Shown here: positions 45,918 to 54,144 of the stretch, one piece after another | Position numbering within the stretch: the first letter of the stretch is position 1 | How the letters are laid out: every line of letters starts with the position of its first letter | Assembly (NCBI RefSeq): GCF_001187535.1 | Contig: NZ_LFIO01000064.1 | Span: forward strand, 1-64,000 | Origin: Rhizobium ecuadorense | GTDB lineage: Bacteria; Pseudomonadota; Alphaproteobacteria; Rhizobiales; Rhizobiaceae | Direction of reading: 5' to 3' | DNA: 64,000 nt | Made by a program: the position numbers and the translations under genes | The notes under the pieces: model-generated | Told to the model about the DNA's origin: nothing | The model's database searches: none | What the model saw: only the letters and a program-made list of their open reading frames with translations

Positions 45918-46757
45918 TTAGAACTTCGGGAGTGTGACCGTGAAGAACAGGGCTTCTTCACTCGCCTTGATATCGACCGGTGCGTCGGTCGGAAGAAGCT
46001 CAATTGCCGTCTTTTCGCCATAGGTCTTGCCGTCGACAGTGACATTACCCTTGCTCATGAACAGCACCTGGATCTGATCACGCGTACCCGTGTTGAAAGT
46101 GGCGCCGGCATCGACCTTGACGAAACCGATATCGATATTGCGTTCCGTGAACGTCCCCAGACGCTTGGTTGAAACGCCCGGTTGATCGGTCGCAATCCAA
46201 TTATAGCCCTTTGGATCCATCATAATGATATCGTCGTAGCGCGGATGGGCAAGCACCATCTTCTTGCCCATCGCTTCTTCGTAGCACGCAGTCGCGCCGT
46301 CCTGATTGTGCGTCTGGCCCTTCTCGTCCACCCAGGTAAAAATGCCGCTCTTGAATTCGCCCTTGGCCTTCAGCGCTTCGTTCGCGGCTTCGCGCCGTGG
46401 CGTGCTCAAAAAGCCCTCTCCGCTCGCACCGCCGAACTGGATGACCATCATTTCAAGGCCTTCCGGGCGGTCCTGCGGACCGTAGTGGACGCTTTCCGGA
46501 AAGTAGGCGACAGAACCTTCATCCATGATCTTGTGGGGCGAAGCAGGATATTTGCCCTTCAGAACATAGCGGATCTGATCGAAATTGTGCCGATGGCGCG
46601 GCGTTCCCCAGCCGCCACCACCGGTCAGACCGACGTTGAGCAGATAATTGTTCGGCGACCCATCTTCCCCATACAGCAGGAACTTCTGGTCGAGCTTTCC
46701 GTCCCGCATTGAACCGACGGCACCGCCTTCTGCGGTTGATGCTTCTGAGATACGCAT
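45918..46757 (-). CDS. Bicupin-domain protein
   Basis: 279 residues. The N-terminal half contains TPRHRHNFDQIRYVLKGKYP and VAYFPESVHYGPQ, a cupin motif with metal-binding histidines. The C-terminal half has NIDIGFVKVDAGATFNTG and a second jelly-roll but without clear histidine ligands. Start ATG 46757 has GAGGAG five bases before it; a GTG two codons earlier would overlap this site. Cupins in such clusters act as sugar-acid isomerases, epimerases or dioxygenase-like enzymes, or are ligand sensors; I cannot choose. It is divergent from the aldolase operon across a LysR-type dyad. Confidence 0.8.
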   Translation of the reverse strand: MRISEASTAEGGAVGSMRDGKLDQKFLLYGEDGSPNNYLLNVGLTGGGGWGTPRHRHNFDQIRYVLKGKYPASPHKIMDEGSVAYFPESVHYGPQDRPEGLEMMVIQFGGASGEGFLSTPRREAANEALKAKGEFKSGIFTWVDEKGQTHNQDGATACYEEAMGKKMVLAHPRYDDIIMMDPKGYNWIATDQPGVSTKRLGTFTERNIDIGFVKVDAGATFNTGTRDQIQVLFMSKGNVTVDGKTYGEKTAIELLPTDAPVDIKASEEALFFTVTLPKF

Positions 46758-46849
46758 TGTCACTCCTCTCGTGTCTCGCGTTTCGAATTCGATTGGCTTT
46801 TCCCAGATAATAGGAAAGTCCGGCGCTCTGACATCCTCTAAATTTTTCA

Positions 46850-46870
46850 GTTATAACATTATGTTATCGC
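46850..46870. promoter_or_regulatory. LysR-type dyad, site 9 (bicupin / aldolase-tetronate operon)
   Basis: GTTATAA-N7-TTATCGC. The left arm is a full match, the right arm has one change. It is 92 bases before the bicupin start and 124 bases before the aldolase start. It would control the longest operon in the window. Confidence 0.6.
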
Positions 46871-46994
46871 ATCTGCGCCGTGCGCTGGATGCAGGCTTGA
46901 TAACGGGGACCATAGACTGCAAAACCATGGGGACCGCGCACCGACTGGGTGCGCCAATACAGTGCGCGATTGCTTCGCGAGTTTTGGATCCCCT

Positions 46995-47783
46995 ATGACC
47001 GGTTTGGAAATTCCGACAAAAAACCTGATGAAGGCGAAGATGGACGCCGGCGAACTGGCGGTCGGTATGATCGTCCGCCTCATGCGCAATGTTGAGATCG
47101 CCGCGATTGCAAAGAGCGCCGGTTTCGACTGCCTGTACATCGACCTCGAACATTGTAGTTTCTCACTGGAGACGGTCAGCCAGATCAGCATGACCGCTGT
47201 TGCCTTGGGTGTGACGCCGCTTGTGCGTGTACCCGGGCTCGACAAAGCTGAGATCAGCCGGACGCTTGAGGCCGGAGCGCAGGGAATTATCGTTCCGCAT
47301 CTCGAAACGCGGGCGCAAGCCGAAGACATTGTCGACGCAGCAAAATTTCAGCCGATGGGAAACCGGTCCCTTCTGGGAGCAAATCCGCACACTTTGTTTC
47401 GCGCCGGTCCCGCTGCAGAAACAATGGCAAAGATGAACGAGGCTGCTCTGGTTGTCGGAATGATTGAATCGGTGCGTGCTGTGGAGAATGCTGAGGAAAT
47501 CGCCTCGGTCGATGGCATGGATATGCTTCTGATCGGCACCAACGACCTTTGTAACTCACTCGGCCTGCCCGGTCAGCTTGATCATGTCCGGGTGCGTGAA
47601 GCCTATGAGCAAGTCGCGGCCGTTTGCCAGGCAAAGGGCAAGCATCTTGGTGTGGGTGGCCTTAACACCCGCCCGGACGTAGCGAAAGAAATGATTGGCC
47701 TGGGCGCTCGCTATGTATCGGCGGGCAGCGACACCGGCTTCCTGACCAGCGCTGCAAATGCCACCGCGCAGTTGTATCGGTAG
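46995..47783 (+). CDS. HpcH/HpaI family class II aldolase
   Basis: 262 residues. YIDLEHCSFS carries the histidine base, GIIVPHLETRAQAED the usual strand, GMIESVRAVENAEEI the metal-binding glutamate, LIGTNDLCNSLG the metal-binding aspartate (in place of GPxDL), and SAGSDTGFL the end motif. Family members split 2-keto-3-deoxy or 4-hydroxy-2-keto acids to pyruvate and an aldehyde. It is the first gene of a nine-gene operon that contains an aldehyde dehydrogenase and the tetronate pathway. ATG 46995 lacks a strong ribosome site. Confidence 0.9.
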   Translation: MTGLEIPTKNLMKAKMDAGELAVGMIVRLMRNVEIAAIAKSAGFDCLYIDLEHCSFSLETVSQISMTAVALGVTPLVRVPGLDKAEISRTLEAGAQGIIVPHLETRAQAEDIVDAAKFQPMGNRSLLGANPHTLFRAGPAAETMAKMNEAALVVGMIESVRAVENAEEIASVDGMDMLLIGTNDLCNSLGLPGQLDHVRVREAYEQVAAVCQAKGKHLGVGGLNTRPDVAKEMIGLGARYVSAGSDTGFLTSAANATAQLYR

Positions 47784-47872
47784 CTTGCAATCAGCTTGCG
47801 CGATGATGTGTGCCTGTTCGGGCCCGTCGGCTCGAACCTGACAGACCGATCCTTTACTTTTGGAGATCAACC

Positions 47873-48700
47873 GTGAACATCGACACCGCCTCACAATCAA
47901 CTGAGGACGCTGAGGTCCCCGCCGCTGCCCGCGACTTCAGCGTCAAGGACCGCGTTGTTATCGTCACGGGCGCCGGACAGGGCATCGGCCGTGAAATCGT
48001 GCGCCAGTTTTCCGCAGCCGGAGCCGTTGCCGTCATTGCAGATCTGAGCATCGAAAATGCGCAAGCGGTGGCAGCCGAAATCGAAGCGGCGGGCGGCAAA
48101 GCTCTTCCGCTGCAAGTCGACGTTTCCAAACGGGAATCAGTTGATGCGATGGTGGTTGCAGCCCTGGCGGCATTTAAGCGCATCGATGTTCTGATCAATA
48201 ACGCCTCCCTCTTTTCGACCCTGACGAAACGGCCATTTGAGGAAATTCCTTCCGCCGAATGGCAAAAGGTGATGGAGGTCAATATCAACGGCACGTTCTT
48301 CTGCGCCTCAGCGGTCGTGAAATCCATGCGCGAACAGCGCTTTGGCCGCATCATCAATATCTCTTCGGCCTCCGTCCATCGCGGCACGAAGAATTACCTG
48401 CACTATGTCACTTCCAAATCAGCCGTCATTGGCATGACAAACTCCCTTGCACGCGAGGTCGGTGCCGATGGCATTACCGTCAACTGCATTCGCCCAGGCA
48501 CTGTTGCGACGGAAGTCAAGGAACGGGTCGCCAGCCTTACTGCAGACATTCGCCAGCGCAATATCGATCTACAGTGTATTCCGCGAACCATCGTACCATC
48601 CGATCTGGCGGGGCTTGCAATGTTTCTCTCAACGCCAGCTGCAGCCTTTATCACCGGTCAGACGATAGCCTGCGATGGCGGCTACACCCACAGCTTTTGA
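47873..48700 (+). CDS. Short-chain dehydrogenase/reductase (locus B copy of the 25527 gene)
   Basis: 275 residues from GTG 47873. Motifs are TGAGQGIG, NNASLF, GRIINISS, YVTSKSA and FITGQTIACDGGYTHSF. The last motif and the region MTNSLAREVGADGITVNCIRPG are nearly repeated in the SDR at 25527-26351. It lies 89 bases after the aldolase and 26 bases before an aldehyde dehydrogenase, within one operon. The A-locus relative faces a FAH-family hydrolase. Oxidation of a deoxy-keto acid is therefore a candidate role for both. Confidence 0.9.
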   Translation: MNIDTASQSTEDAEVPAAARDFSVKDRVVIVTGAGQGIGREIVRQFSAAGAVAVIADLSIENAQAVAAEIEAAGGKALPLQVDVSKRESVDAMVVAALAAFKRIDVLINNASLFSTLTKRPFEEIPSAEWQKVMEVNINGTFFCASAVVKSMREQRFGRIINISSASVHRGTKNYLHYVTSKSAVIGMTNSLAREVGADGITVNCIRPGTVATEVKERVASLTADIRQRNIDLQCIPRTIVPSDLAGLAMFLSTPAAAFITGQTIACDGGYTHSF

Positions 48701-48726
48701 TCGAGCGCTTGCCGAGGAGATCGAAC

Positions 48727-50181
48727 GTGAAGCACTACGGAAATCTTTATATTGACGGCATGTGGGTGGCACCTGCCAATGCCGGTCAAAAGCCTCTCAT
48801 CAACCCGTTCACGGAAAGCGCCTTTGCAAGCGTCGTCACGGGCGGCGGCGTCGATGAAGTCAACAAAGCCGTTGCCGCGGCTCGCCGCGCATTCCCCACC
48901 TACTCGAAGACGACACTTGATGAACGGGTGGCGCTCATTGACCGCATCATCGCCGCTTACGAGGAACGCGCCGACGAGATTGCGGATATTATGGCGCAGG
49001 AAGTCGGCATCCCGATTAGCGCCCGGGCACAGACCACCGGCCCTATTGGCCATATGAAAGTCGCCCGTGACCTCCTGAAGACCTACCACTTCGAAAGGCA
49101 TTTGGGAGACACGATCATCCGGCGTGAGCCCATCGGGGTTTGCGCGCTGATCTCGCCTTGGAACTGGCCGGTTCAAACACCGGTGATCAAGGCGATCTAC
49201 GGACTGGCAGCGGGTTGCACGGTCATTATGAAGCCCTCCGACGCATCGCCGGTCAGTGCTGTTGTGCTCGCCGAGATTTTCGAGAAGGCCGGCGTTCCGC
49301 AAGGTGTTTTCAATCTAATTATTGGTCGAGGACGCGACGTCGGCGCTGCCATGGCGAGCCACCCCGACGTCGATCTGGTGTCCTTTACCGGTTCAACACA
49401 GGCCGGTGCACAAGTGGGCGAAGTGGCTGCGCGCACGATCAAGCGGGTGTCCTTGGAGCTTGGCGGGAAGTCGGCAAACATTGTCCTCATGGATGCCGAT
49501 TTGGAAAAGGCAGCGCGCTGGAATATCCAGCGGTGCTTTTTCAACACCGGACAGTCCTGCCACGCACCGAGCCGCATGCTCGTGCATGAAAGCCAGATGG
49601 ACACGGTTGTGCCCTATCTGGTCGATGAGGTCGGCCGGTATCGCTTGGGAGATCCCAGAGACCCCGACACAACGATGGGACCCGTCGTCAATCAGGCGCA
49701 GTTCGACAGCATCCAGCGGCATATTCAGATCGGAATCGACGAGGGTGCCCAGCTTGCCTGTGGCGGTACGGGCAAACCCGACGGGCGCAATCAAGGCTTC
49801 TTCGTAAAGCCTACCGTATTCGCCGGTGTGTCGCCCGACATGACAATCGCCAGGGAGGAAATATTCGGACCGGTGCTGGCCGTCATACCTTATAAGACCG
49901 AGCAAGAGGCGCTCGATATCGCCAATGACAGCATCTACGGACTCGGTGGCTATGTTTTCGGCGGCGACCGTAAGAAAGCCTATGAGTTTGCTTCCGGGCT
50001 TCAAGCCGGACGCATCTGCTTCAATGGTGCAGCCACCAATTCGCTGACGCCGATGGGCGGTTACAAACAATCCGGCATCGGACGTTCGATGGGAAGCGTC
50101 GGTCTGGAGGAATATCTCGAGATCAAATCGGTGTATGGGTTCGATGAGGAAGCGAGCCGCATGCCCGAGTTCACATTCTGA
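48727..50181 (+). CDS. Aldehyde dehydrogenase
   Basis: 484 residues beginning at GTG 48727 after GAGGAG. Key parts are SPWNWPVQTPVIK, FTGSTQAG, the base in LELGGKSANIV, the nucleophile in FFNTGQSCHAPSRM and EEIFGPVLAV. The last 40 residues (GGYKQSGIGRSMGSVGLEEY onwards) match a remnant at 16604-16732, so locus A once carried a copy. It is placed between an SDR and a decarboxylating dehydrogenase with no space (1-base overlap at 50181). The likely substrate is the aldehyde released by the aldolase. Confidence 0.92.
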   Translation: MKHYGNLYIDGMWVAPANAGQKPLINPFTESAFASVVTGGGVDEVNKAVAAARRAFPTYSKTTLDERVALIDRIIAAYEERADEIADIMAQEVGIPISARAQTTGPIGHMKVARDLLKTYHFERHLGDTIIRREPIGVCALISPWNWPVQTPVIKAIYGLAAGCTVIMKPSDASPVSAVVLAEIFEKAGVPQGVFNLIIGRGRDVGAAMASHPDVDLVSFTGSTQAGAQVGEVAARTIKRVSLELGGKSANIVLMDADLEKAARWNIQRCFFNTGQSCHAPSRMLVHESQMDTVVPYLVDEVGRYRLGDPRDPDTTMGPVVNQAQFDSIQRHIQIGIDEGAQLACGGTGKPDGRNQGFFVKPTVFAGVSPDMTIAREEIFGPVLAVIPYKTEQEALDIANDSIYGLGGYVFGGDRKKAYEFASGLQAGRICFNGAATNSLTPMGGYKQSGIGRSMGSVGLEEYLEIKSVYGFDEEASRMPEFTF

Positions 50182-51266
50182 TGCGTACCGAGACGCGCTC
50201 CTACAAGATTGCAGCAATTCCAGCCGATGGTATTGGACCGGAAGTCATCGGCGCCGGCCTTCGGGTGCTCAAGGCCCTGGCCGCGCGCACCGGGGACCTA
50301 TCGTTCGATATCACCGATTACGACTGGGGATCGGACTACTACAAGACACATGGCAAGATGATGCCGTCCGACGGGCTGGAACGCCTCAAAGGTCACGACG
50401 CGATCCTGTTCGGTGCGGTTGGTTCTCAGGACGTTCCGGATCATATTACGCTGTGGGGACTGCGGCTGCAGATCTGCCAGGGTTTTGATCAATATGCCAA
50501 TATCCGCCCGACGCGGATCCTCCCGGGGATACCAACCCCCTTGCACGGCAAGGGGGTTGGTGACCTCGACTGGGTGATCGTCCGGGAGAATTCGGAAGGC
50601 GAATATTCCGGTCATGGCGGGCGCGTACACCGGGGACTGCCCGAGGAAGTGGCAACCGAGGTCGCCATTTTCACGCGCACCGGGGTGGCACGGATCATGC
50701 ATTATGCGTTTCGACTGGCACAGGCTCGGCCACGTAAGCTTCTGACTGTCGTTACCAAATCGAATGCTCAACGTCACGGCATGGTCATGTGGGACGAGAT
50801 CGCCGCCGAAGTGGCGCAGGAATTCCCCGACGTCATCTGGGACAAGATGCTGGTCGATGCAATGACCGTGCGCATGACGCGAAGCCCTGAAAGCCTCGAT
50901 ACCATCGTCGCCACCAACCTGCATGCGGACATTCTGTCCGATCTGGCGGGCGCGCTGGCTGGAAGCCTGGGCGTTGCGCCAACCGCCAATATCGATCCGG
51001 AGCGGCGCTTTCCCTCAATGTTCGAGCCCATTCACGGTTCGGCTTTCGATATTGCCGGAAAGGGGATTGCCAACCCAATCGCGACATTCTGGACCGTCTG
51101 TCAGATGCTCGAGCATCTGGGGGAAATGGAGAGTGCTTCGCGTCTGATGAAGGCAATCGAGGACGTCTGTGCTTCTGGTACGATGACACCAGATGTCGGT
51201 GGGCAGGCGACAACCGAGATCGTGACCGATGCAGTCATCGAAGCGATCCGCGCATCGAATGCCTAA
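50181..51266 (+). CDS. Tartrate / D-malate / isopropylmalate-type decarboxylating dehydrogenase
   Basis: 361 residues of the beta-decarboxylating dehydrogenase family. IPADGIGPEVIGAGL begins the fold; VIVRENSEGEYSGHGGR and VVTKSNAQRHGMVMWDE hold substrate residues; MFEPIHGSAFDIAGKGIANPIATFW is given here in parts as MFEPIHGSAFDIAGKG and ANPIATFW, and marks the TtuC/DmlA branch. That branch converts tartrate or D-malate using NAD. Its ATG overlaps the preceding TGA by one base. In this operon it may oxidise a C4 hydroxydiacid beside the L-threonate enzymes. LeuB proper is unlikely outside a leucine operon. Confidence 0.88.
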   Translation: MRTETRSYKIAAIPADGIGPEVIGAGLRVLKALAARTGDLSFDITDYDWGSDYYKTHGKMMPSDGLERLKGHDAILFGAVGSQDVPDHITLWGLRLQICQGFDQYANIRPTRILPGIPTPLHGKGVGDLDWVIVRENSEGEYSGHGGRVHRGLPEEVATEVAIFTRTGVARIMHYAFRLAQARPRKLLTVVTKSNAQRHGMVMWDEIAAEVAQEFPDVIWDKMLVDAMTVRMTRSPESLDTIVATNLHADILSDLAGALAGSLGVAPTANIDPERRFPSMFEPIHGSAFDIAGKGIANPIATFWTVCQMLEHLGEMESASRLMKAIEDVCASGTMTPDVGGQATTEIVTDAVIEAIRASNA

Positions 51267-51293
51267 CGGCTTATAACCATGGGAGGGATTCAT

Positions 51294-52187
51294 ATGAAAA
51301 TCGGCGTTGTTGGGCTCGGCTCGATGGGCTACGGGATTGCCGCCTCGCTTCTTCGGTCCGGCCACGAGGTGTTCGGCGCCGACGTGAATGCTGACGCCCT
51401 CAAGCGCCTTCGCGCCGAAGGTGGTTCGAAGGACGATATTACATCAGCCGCACCGCAGCTTGATGCTCTCGTTGTCGTCGTCCTCAATGCAGCTCAAGCC
51501 GAGGACGTTCTGTTTGGAAAGAACGGACTGGTCGGCTGGCTGCCGGCGGATGCTGTTGTCATGCTTTGTGTGACGGTTGCACCCGACTTTGCACGAAATG
51601 CTGCGCAAAAATGCGCAGAGAATGAGGTCCATTTTCTCGATGCCCCGATCTCCGGAGGATCCGTCAAAGCCGCGCAAGGCAAGCTTTCGATCATGGCCTC
51701 CGGGACACCCGAAGCATTCACCAGAGCCCGGCCCGCGCTTGATGCAATGGCTGAAACCGTTTTCGAGCTTGGTGACACGGCCGGCGCTGGATCGGCGATG
51801 AAGGCTGTGAACCAGATGCTCGCCGGCGTTCATATTGCGGCGATGGCCGAAGCGATCACGTTCGGTATGACGCAAGGCATTGATCCAGAAACGTTCATCA
51901 AGGTCATTCCCCGTTGCGCGGGAACAAGCTGGATGCTGGAAAACCGTGCGCCGCATGTGGTGTCGGGCGATTTCACCGCCCACTCCGCCGTCGATATCTG
52001 GCCGAAGGATCTCGGGATCGTGCTTGACGCCGCCCGCGCTTCAAAGTTCGCCGCGCCGATCACAGCGGCAGCGCTTCAACAATTTCTCGCAGCATCCGGG
52101 ATGGGATTGGGGCGAGAAGACGACGCGGCCGTCGCCAAGGTTTATGCCCGCAATGCCGGGCTGACATTGCCTGGCGCCGGCAAATGA
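51294..52187 (+). CDS. ltnD: L-threonate dehydrogenase
   Basis: 297 residues of the beta-hydroxyacid dehydrogenase family: GVVGLGSMGYGIA nucleotide loop, DAPISGGSVKAA substrate loop, and AMKAVNQMLAGVH with the catalytic lysine. LtnD oxidises L-threonate to 2-oxo-tetronate, and identification here rests on its position before otnK, otnC and otnI, which together form the published L-threonate route. GGGAGG precedes ATG 51294. Relatives act on other hydroxyacids, so the exact stereochemistry is not read from sequence. Confidence 0.88.
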   Translation: MKIGVVGLGSMGYGIAASLLRSGHEVFGADVNADALKRLRAEGGSKDDITSAAPQLDALVVVVLNAAQAEDVLFGKNGLVGWLPADAVVMLCVTVAPDFARNAAQKCAENEVHFLDAPISGGSVKAAQGKLSIMASGTPEAFTRARPALDAMAETVFELGDTAGAGSAMKAVNQMLAGVHIAAMAEAITFGMTQGIDPETFIKVIPRCAGTSWMLENRAPHVVSGDFTAHSAVDIWPKDLGIVLDAARASKFAAPITAAALQQFLAASGMGLGREDDAAVAKVYARNAGLTLPGAGK

Positions 52188-52225
52188 TCTGCCATCGGTG
52201 AGTTATCGCAGGACGGGATGCAGGC

Positions 52226-53497
52226 ATGACTACATATTTCGGTGCAATCGCTGACGATTTCACAGGCGCGACCGATCTTGCGGGACTTCTCGCACGCTCC
52301 GGCGTCGAAGTGTCGTTGCGTATCGGTGTGCCGGACAGTCCGCCGACCGGCACGGCGCGGGTTGAGATCATTGCATTGAAATGCCGCACCTCTCCGGTCG
52401 ATGAGGCGATCAAGGACACACAAACTGCACTCGACTGGCTTCGCAAGGCAGGCGCCAAACGGTTCTTCTGGAAGTATTGCTCCACCTTCGACTCAACGCC
52501 GCGCGGCAATATCGGCCCGGTTGCCGAAGCGCTCATGCAGGCGCTTGGAGCGGATCAGACAATCTATTGTCCGGCCTTTCCGGAGAACGGCCGTTCGATT
52601 TTCATGGGTAACCTGTTTGTCGGCGAACAGCCGCTGGCCGAAAGCCCGATGAAGGATCACCCGCTGACGCCAATGCGCGATTCCAATCTCCTGCGGCTGT
52701 TGGAGCCACAGGTTACCTTGCCGGTCGGGCTTGCAAACCGTCACACTGTGGCCAAAGGTCCAAAAGCACTTCGCGAAAGGCTTGCCAGCCTCAAGGCAGA
52801 GGGTGTGGCGCATGTCGTTGTTGATGCGGTTGCAAATGACGACCTGTTTATTATCGCTGACGCCTGCCAGAATCTACCACTACTGACGGGTGGTAGTGCG
52901 GTCGCGATGCCTCTGCCGAAGATCTGGTTGCGCCAGGGATTGGTCAACGGACGTGACGTCAAAAGGGAACATCGATTTGAAGACGGTCCTGCGATCGTCC
53001 TGTCAGGCAGCTGCTCAGCCATGACAAACCGGCAGGTGGCAGCCTTTCTTGGCCAAGCCGGCCGGCCCAGCTTGAAGTTGGACCCCCTTGAGCTTGCCGA
53101 GAGCGGCGTCGGGTCCGCCCTGGATTGGCTTTCGCACCAAGATTTAAGCAAGACGCCAATCCTCTATGCCACCGCCGCGCCTGATGCCGTTCGTGAAGCC
53201 CAGGCGAGACTAGGGACTGATCGCGCCGGCGCGCTGGTGGAAGCAGCCCTTGCGTCTTGCGCAGTCGTGGCCAGAGATCTGGGTATCCGCCGTTTTGTCG
53301 TGGCTGGAGGAGAGACATCAGGTGCCGTCACCAAGAGCCTCGGTGTGTCGCGTCTTGATATTGGGTCCGAAATTGCTCCCGGTGTTCCCTGGTGCTTTGC
53401 GCGAAGTGAACAACACGACATTGCTATAACTCTTAAGTCTGGAAATTTTGGAAGCGAGGACTTCTTCGCGAAATCTTTGGAGGTGCTTGACGCATGA
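52226..53497 (+). CDS. otnK: 3-oxo-tetronate kinase
   Basis: 423 residues of the four-carbon acid sugar kinase family (DUF1537). The N-terminal domain has GAIADDFTGATDLAG and FWKYCSTFDSTPRGNIG; the C-terminal nucleotide-binding part has GPAIVLSGSCSAMTNRQV and FVVAGGETSGAV. OtnK phosphorylates 3-oxo-tetronate at the 4 position. It overlaps otnC by the sequence ATGA, which indicates coupled translation. All family domains are complete. Confidence 0.95.
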   Translation: MTTYFGAIADDFTGATDLAGLLARSGVEVSLRIGVPDSPPTGTARVEIIALKCRTSPVDEAIKDTQTALDWLRKAGAKRFFWKYCSTFDSTPRGNIGPVAEALMQALGADQTIYCPAFPENGRSIFMGNLFVGEQPLAESPMKDHPLTPMRDSNLLRLLEPQVTLPVGLANRHTVAKGPKALRERLASLKAEGVAHVVVDAVANDDLFIIADACQNLPLLTGGSAVAMPLPKIWLRQGLVNGRDVKREHRFEDGPAIVLSGSCSAMTNRQVAAFLGQAGRPSLKLDPLELAESGVGSALDWLSHQDLSKTPILYATAAPDAVREAQARLGTDRAGALVEAALASCAVVARDLGIRRFVVAGGETSGAVTKSLGVSRLDIGSEIAPGVPWCFARSEQHDIAITLKSGNFGSEDFFAKSLEVLDA

Positions 53498-54144
53498 CCG
53501 AAGAAACCCGCTTGCGCGACTTGATGTGCACGCTTGCCAAGTCGCTCTTCGACCGTGGCTTGACGCATGGCTCAACCGGCAACATTTCCGCGCGCACCGC
53601 CGATGGCGGACTGCTGGTTTCACCGACCGGATCGAGTTTTGGCCGATTGAATCCGGCGCGGCTGAGCCGGTTTGATGCCACGGGCCAGCATGTTGATGGT
53701 GACCTGCCGACCAAGGAGATGCCTCTTCACAAGGCCTTTTACGACACACGGAGCCAGGCCGGTGCCGTCGTTCATCTCCATTCATGCCATGCCGTGGCAT
53801 GGTCGTTGATGCCCGATGTCGACGAGGATGACTTTCTGCCGCCCTTGACGCCTTATGCCATCATGCAGCTTGGGCGGGTCAAGCTCCTGCCTTTTTACCG
53901 TCCAGGTGATCCTGCCATGGGCGATGCGGTCAAGGGATTGGCGGGGAAACGATCGGCGGTGATGCTCGCCAACCATGGGCCGGTTGTTGCAGGAAAGGAC
54001 GTTGAAGCGGCGTGCAACGCGATCGAAGAGCTGGAAGCCACAGCGCGGCTCGCGGTCTTGACCTGCGGCTGTCACCGGCGGCTGTTGAACAAGGGCCAGG
54101 TTGCTGACATCGTTAGCAGTTTCAACGTGGAGTGGGAGGCATGA
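53494..54144 (+). CDS. otnC: 3-oxo-tetronate 4-phosphate decarboxylase (class II aldolase fold)
   Basis: 216 residues of the class II aldolase/adducin fold. GLTHGSTGNISAR is the phosphate-binding start, LPTKEMPLHKAFYD the acid/base region, and VVHLHSCHAVAWS supplies the zinc histidines. OtnC converts 3-oxo-tetronate 4-phosphate to dihydroxyacetone phosphate and CO2. The overlap by ATGA at both ends (with otnK and otnI) gives a tightly coupled three-gene block. Confidence 0.94.
   Translation: MTEETRLRDLMCTLAKSLFDRGLTHGSTGNISARTADGGLLVSPTGSSFGRLNPARLSRFDATGQHVDGDLPTKEMPLHKAFYDTRSQAGAVVHLHSCHAVAWSLMPDVDEDDFLPPLTPYAIMQLGRVKLLPFYRPGDPAMGDAVKGLAGKRSAVMLANHGPVVAGKDVEAACNAIEELEATARLAVLTCGCHRRLLNKGQVADIVSSFNVEWEA

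Noticed and set aside
13094..48700. Sulfoquinovose (sulfo-Entner-Doudoroff) degradation as the purpose of the SDR, SMP-30, HpcH-aldolase and aldehyde dehydrogenase set
   Set aside because: The shape is similar, but no sulfogluconate dehydratase, sulfoquinovosidase or sulfonate exporter is recognisable, so the claim would be guesswork.
51266..51290. CTTATAACC before ltnD as a possible operator
   Set aside because: Only one half-site is present, and the gene is clearly inside an operon.
53422..53442. GCTATAA sequence that resembles one arm of the 21-base dyad
   Set aside because: It lies inside otnK and has no second arm at the right spacing.
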